Part shown: piece by piece, positions 5,004 to 5,707 of the stretch
Position numbering within the stretch: position 1 is the stretch's first letter
Layout of the letters: each line of letters opens with the position of its first letter
Origin: Actinomycetes bacterium
GTDB lineage: Bacteria > Actinomycetota > Actinomycetes > Actinomycetales > Microbacteriaceae
Reading direction: 5' to 3'
Assembly: GCA_023432305.1 (NCBI GenBank)
Contig: JAEYUT010000150.1
Span: 1-5,707, forward strand
DNA: 5,707 nucleotides
Position numbers and translations under genes: made by a program
Notes under the pieces: model-generated
Seen by the model: only the letters and a program-made list of their open reading frames with translations
The model's database searches: none
Told to the model about the DNA's origin: nothing

Positions 5004-5707
5004 CTATGCACACTCCTCATCGAGCCCCAAAGATTTGCGGGCAAGTGGGCTCGCGTTGTATCCCGTGGTGTCGCTCCATATCACGCCGATTCCGCGATCG
5101 TTTTCGAGGTATTCGATCCACAGGTGTGGCGGTCGTTCATTGAACAGTGCGACGAGCGACGAATCGGGACTGACAACCTGGAAATACCGGTACTCGTAAA
5201 GCTGCCCTACAGCGCTGCGGATTGCCGGTGCCCAAGGTCCGTCCACCCATTTCGCCTCGACGACCACCGAAGGCGACGTAACAGCGAGGTCGATCGCGCG
5301 GTTTCGTGCAGTGGTGAAACCCTGCTGAGTAAGCCATTCAGCGAATCGGTTGACCAATGTCTCGTGGTGGCGACTGCGATGGGAGGATTGCTCGGGCACG
5401 TGCGCGACGTAGGCGACGTCGGCCTTGGGCTTGAACGGTTGAAGAAAACCACCGAGGAAAGGGGGTGCGCTTGCCAGAGCTGGCGCTGACACGTTCGCGC
5501 CAGCGAGAATCTCGGCAAGGGCGTTAGGCATCTTCGCGAAGTAATTCGAGATGAATCGAAGCCCGTCGCCTCGGAATTGGAACGGCAGGTAGAGGGCGCG
5601 CTTGTGAGCGATGGCGAGAGCTTCGCGAAGGGCGAGGATATCGTCCGTTGCCGCAGCAATGGTTCTCGCGTCGATAGTGATTTTCAGCGGCGTGAAGCCC
5701 ACAAGAC
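5004..5707 (-). CDS. PD-(D/E)XK nuclease-like protein, 5' end possibly beyond window
   Basis: At least 232 residues; the frame is open through the right edge. A GTG at 5700-5702 could start it, but only five bases of upstream sequence are visible, so the start is undecided. Numbering from that GTG: residues 1-70 form an N-terminal part with KITIDARTI and SNYFAKMPN, of unknown role; 70-110 is a Pro/Ala-rich linker; 112-174 carries a PD-(D/E)XK nuclease signature, namely HHETLVNRFAEWL (112-124), Asp138 in AIDLAV, Glu149-x-Lys151 in VVVEAKWV, and Gln167-x3-Tyr171 in GQLYEYRY, which resembles the RecB-type QxxxY motif. The C-terminal 60 residues include HLWIEYLENDRGIGVIW. All core catalytic positions appear intact. 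It sits directly upstream of the ATPase-sigma gene in the same orientation, probably in one operon. A restriction or effector nuclease is the likely role; the exact family is not recognised. Confidence 0.75.
   Translation of the reverse strand, partial: LVGFTPLKITIDARTIAAATDDILALREALAIAHKRALYLPFQFRGDGLRFISNYFAKMPNALAEILAGANVSAPALASAPPFLGGFLQPFKPKADVAYVAHVPEQSSHRSRHHETLVNRFAEWLTQQGFTTARNRAIDLAVTSPSVVVEAKWVDGPWAPAIRSAVGQLYEYRYFQVVSPDSSLVALFNERPPHLWIEYLENDRGIGVIWSDTTGYNASPLARKSLGLDEECA

Overview
The window looks like chromosome of a high-GC Gram-positive bacterium, most likely an actinobacterium and plausibly Microbacteriaceae. The left part is about 70% G+C where I counted it, the proteins use GTG starts and actinobacterial-type sequences, and no RNA gene is visible. 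Five loci are present: two ordinary chromosomal genes on the left, then a vsr gene, then a minus-strand pair of unusual genes that runs to the right edge. G+C falls from about 70% on the left to about 55-57% in the minus-strand pair, which suggests the right side is an acquired island.

Layout. 1-861 (+): homocysteine S-methyltransferase, cut at its 5' end by the window. 959-1738 (-): an alpha/beta hydrolase, convergent with the first gene. A 92-base divergent gap (1739-1830) holds an inverted repeat and a possible leaderless promoter. 1831-2238 (+): a complete Vsr-family very-short-patch mismatch endonuclease. 2278-4959 (-): the main object, a MORC/MutL-like GHKL ATPase fused in one frame to a primary-type (SigA/HrdB-like) sigma-70 factor. 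The frame is interrupted by a single amber codon at 2518-2520, exactly between sigma regions 3 and 4; region 4 continues in the same frame as a 72-residue open frame (2278-2496). 5004-5707 (-): a protein with a PD-(D/E)XK nuclease signature, immediately upstream of the ATPase-sigma gene in the same orientation and probably co-transcribed.

Reading of the system (inference). MORC-type GHKL ATPases in bacteria are known from restriction-modification and defence neighbourhoods, often with Vsr endonucleases, DNA methyltransferases and restriction-type nucleases. The pair nuclease plus ATPase, with vsr next door, fits that pattern. What does not fit any arrangement I know is the covalent sigma-70 module on the ATPase: it suggests an ATP-driven sensor or clamp that docks on RNA polymerase, or that switches transcription on a trigger. 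The amber codon means this copy is either recently broken, split into two polypeptides, or read through; the aligned residue in canonical sigma factors is Gln, one C-to-T change from the codon seen.
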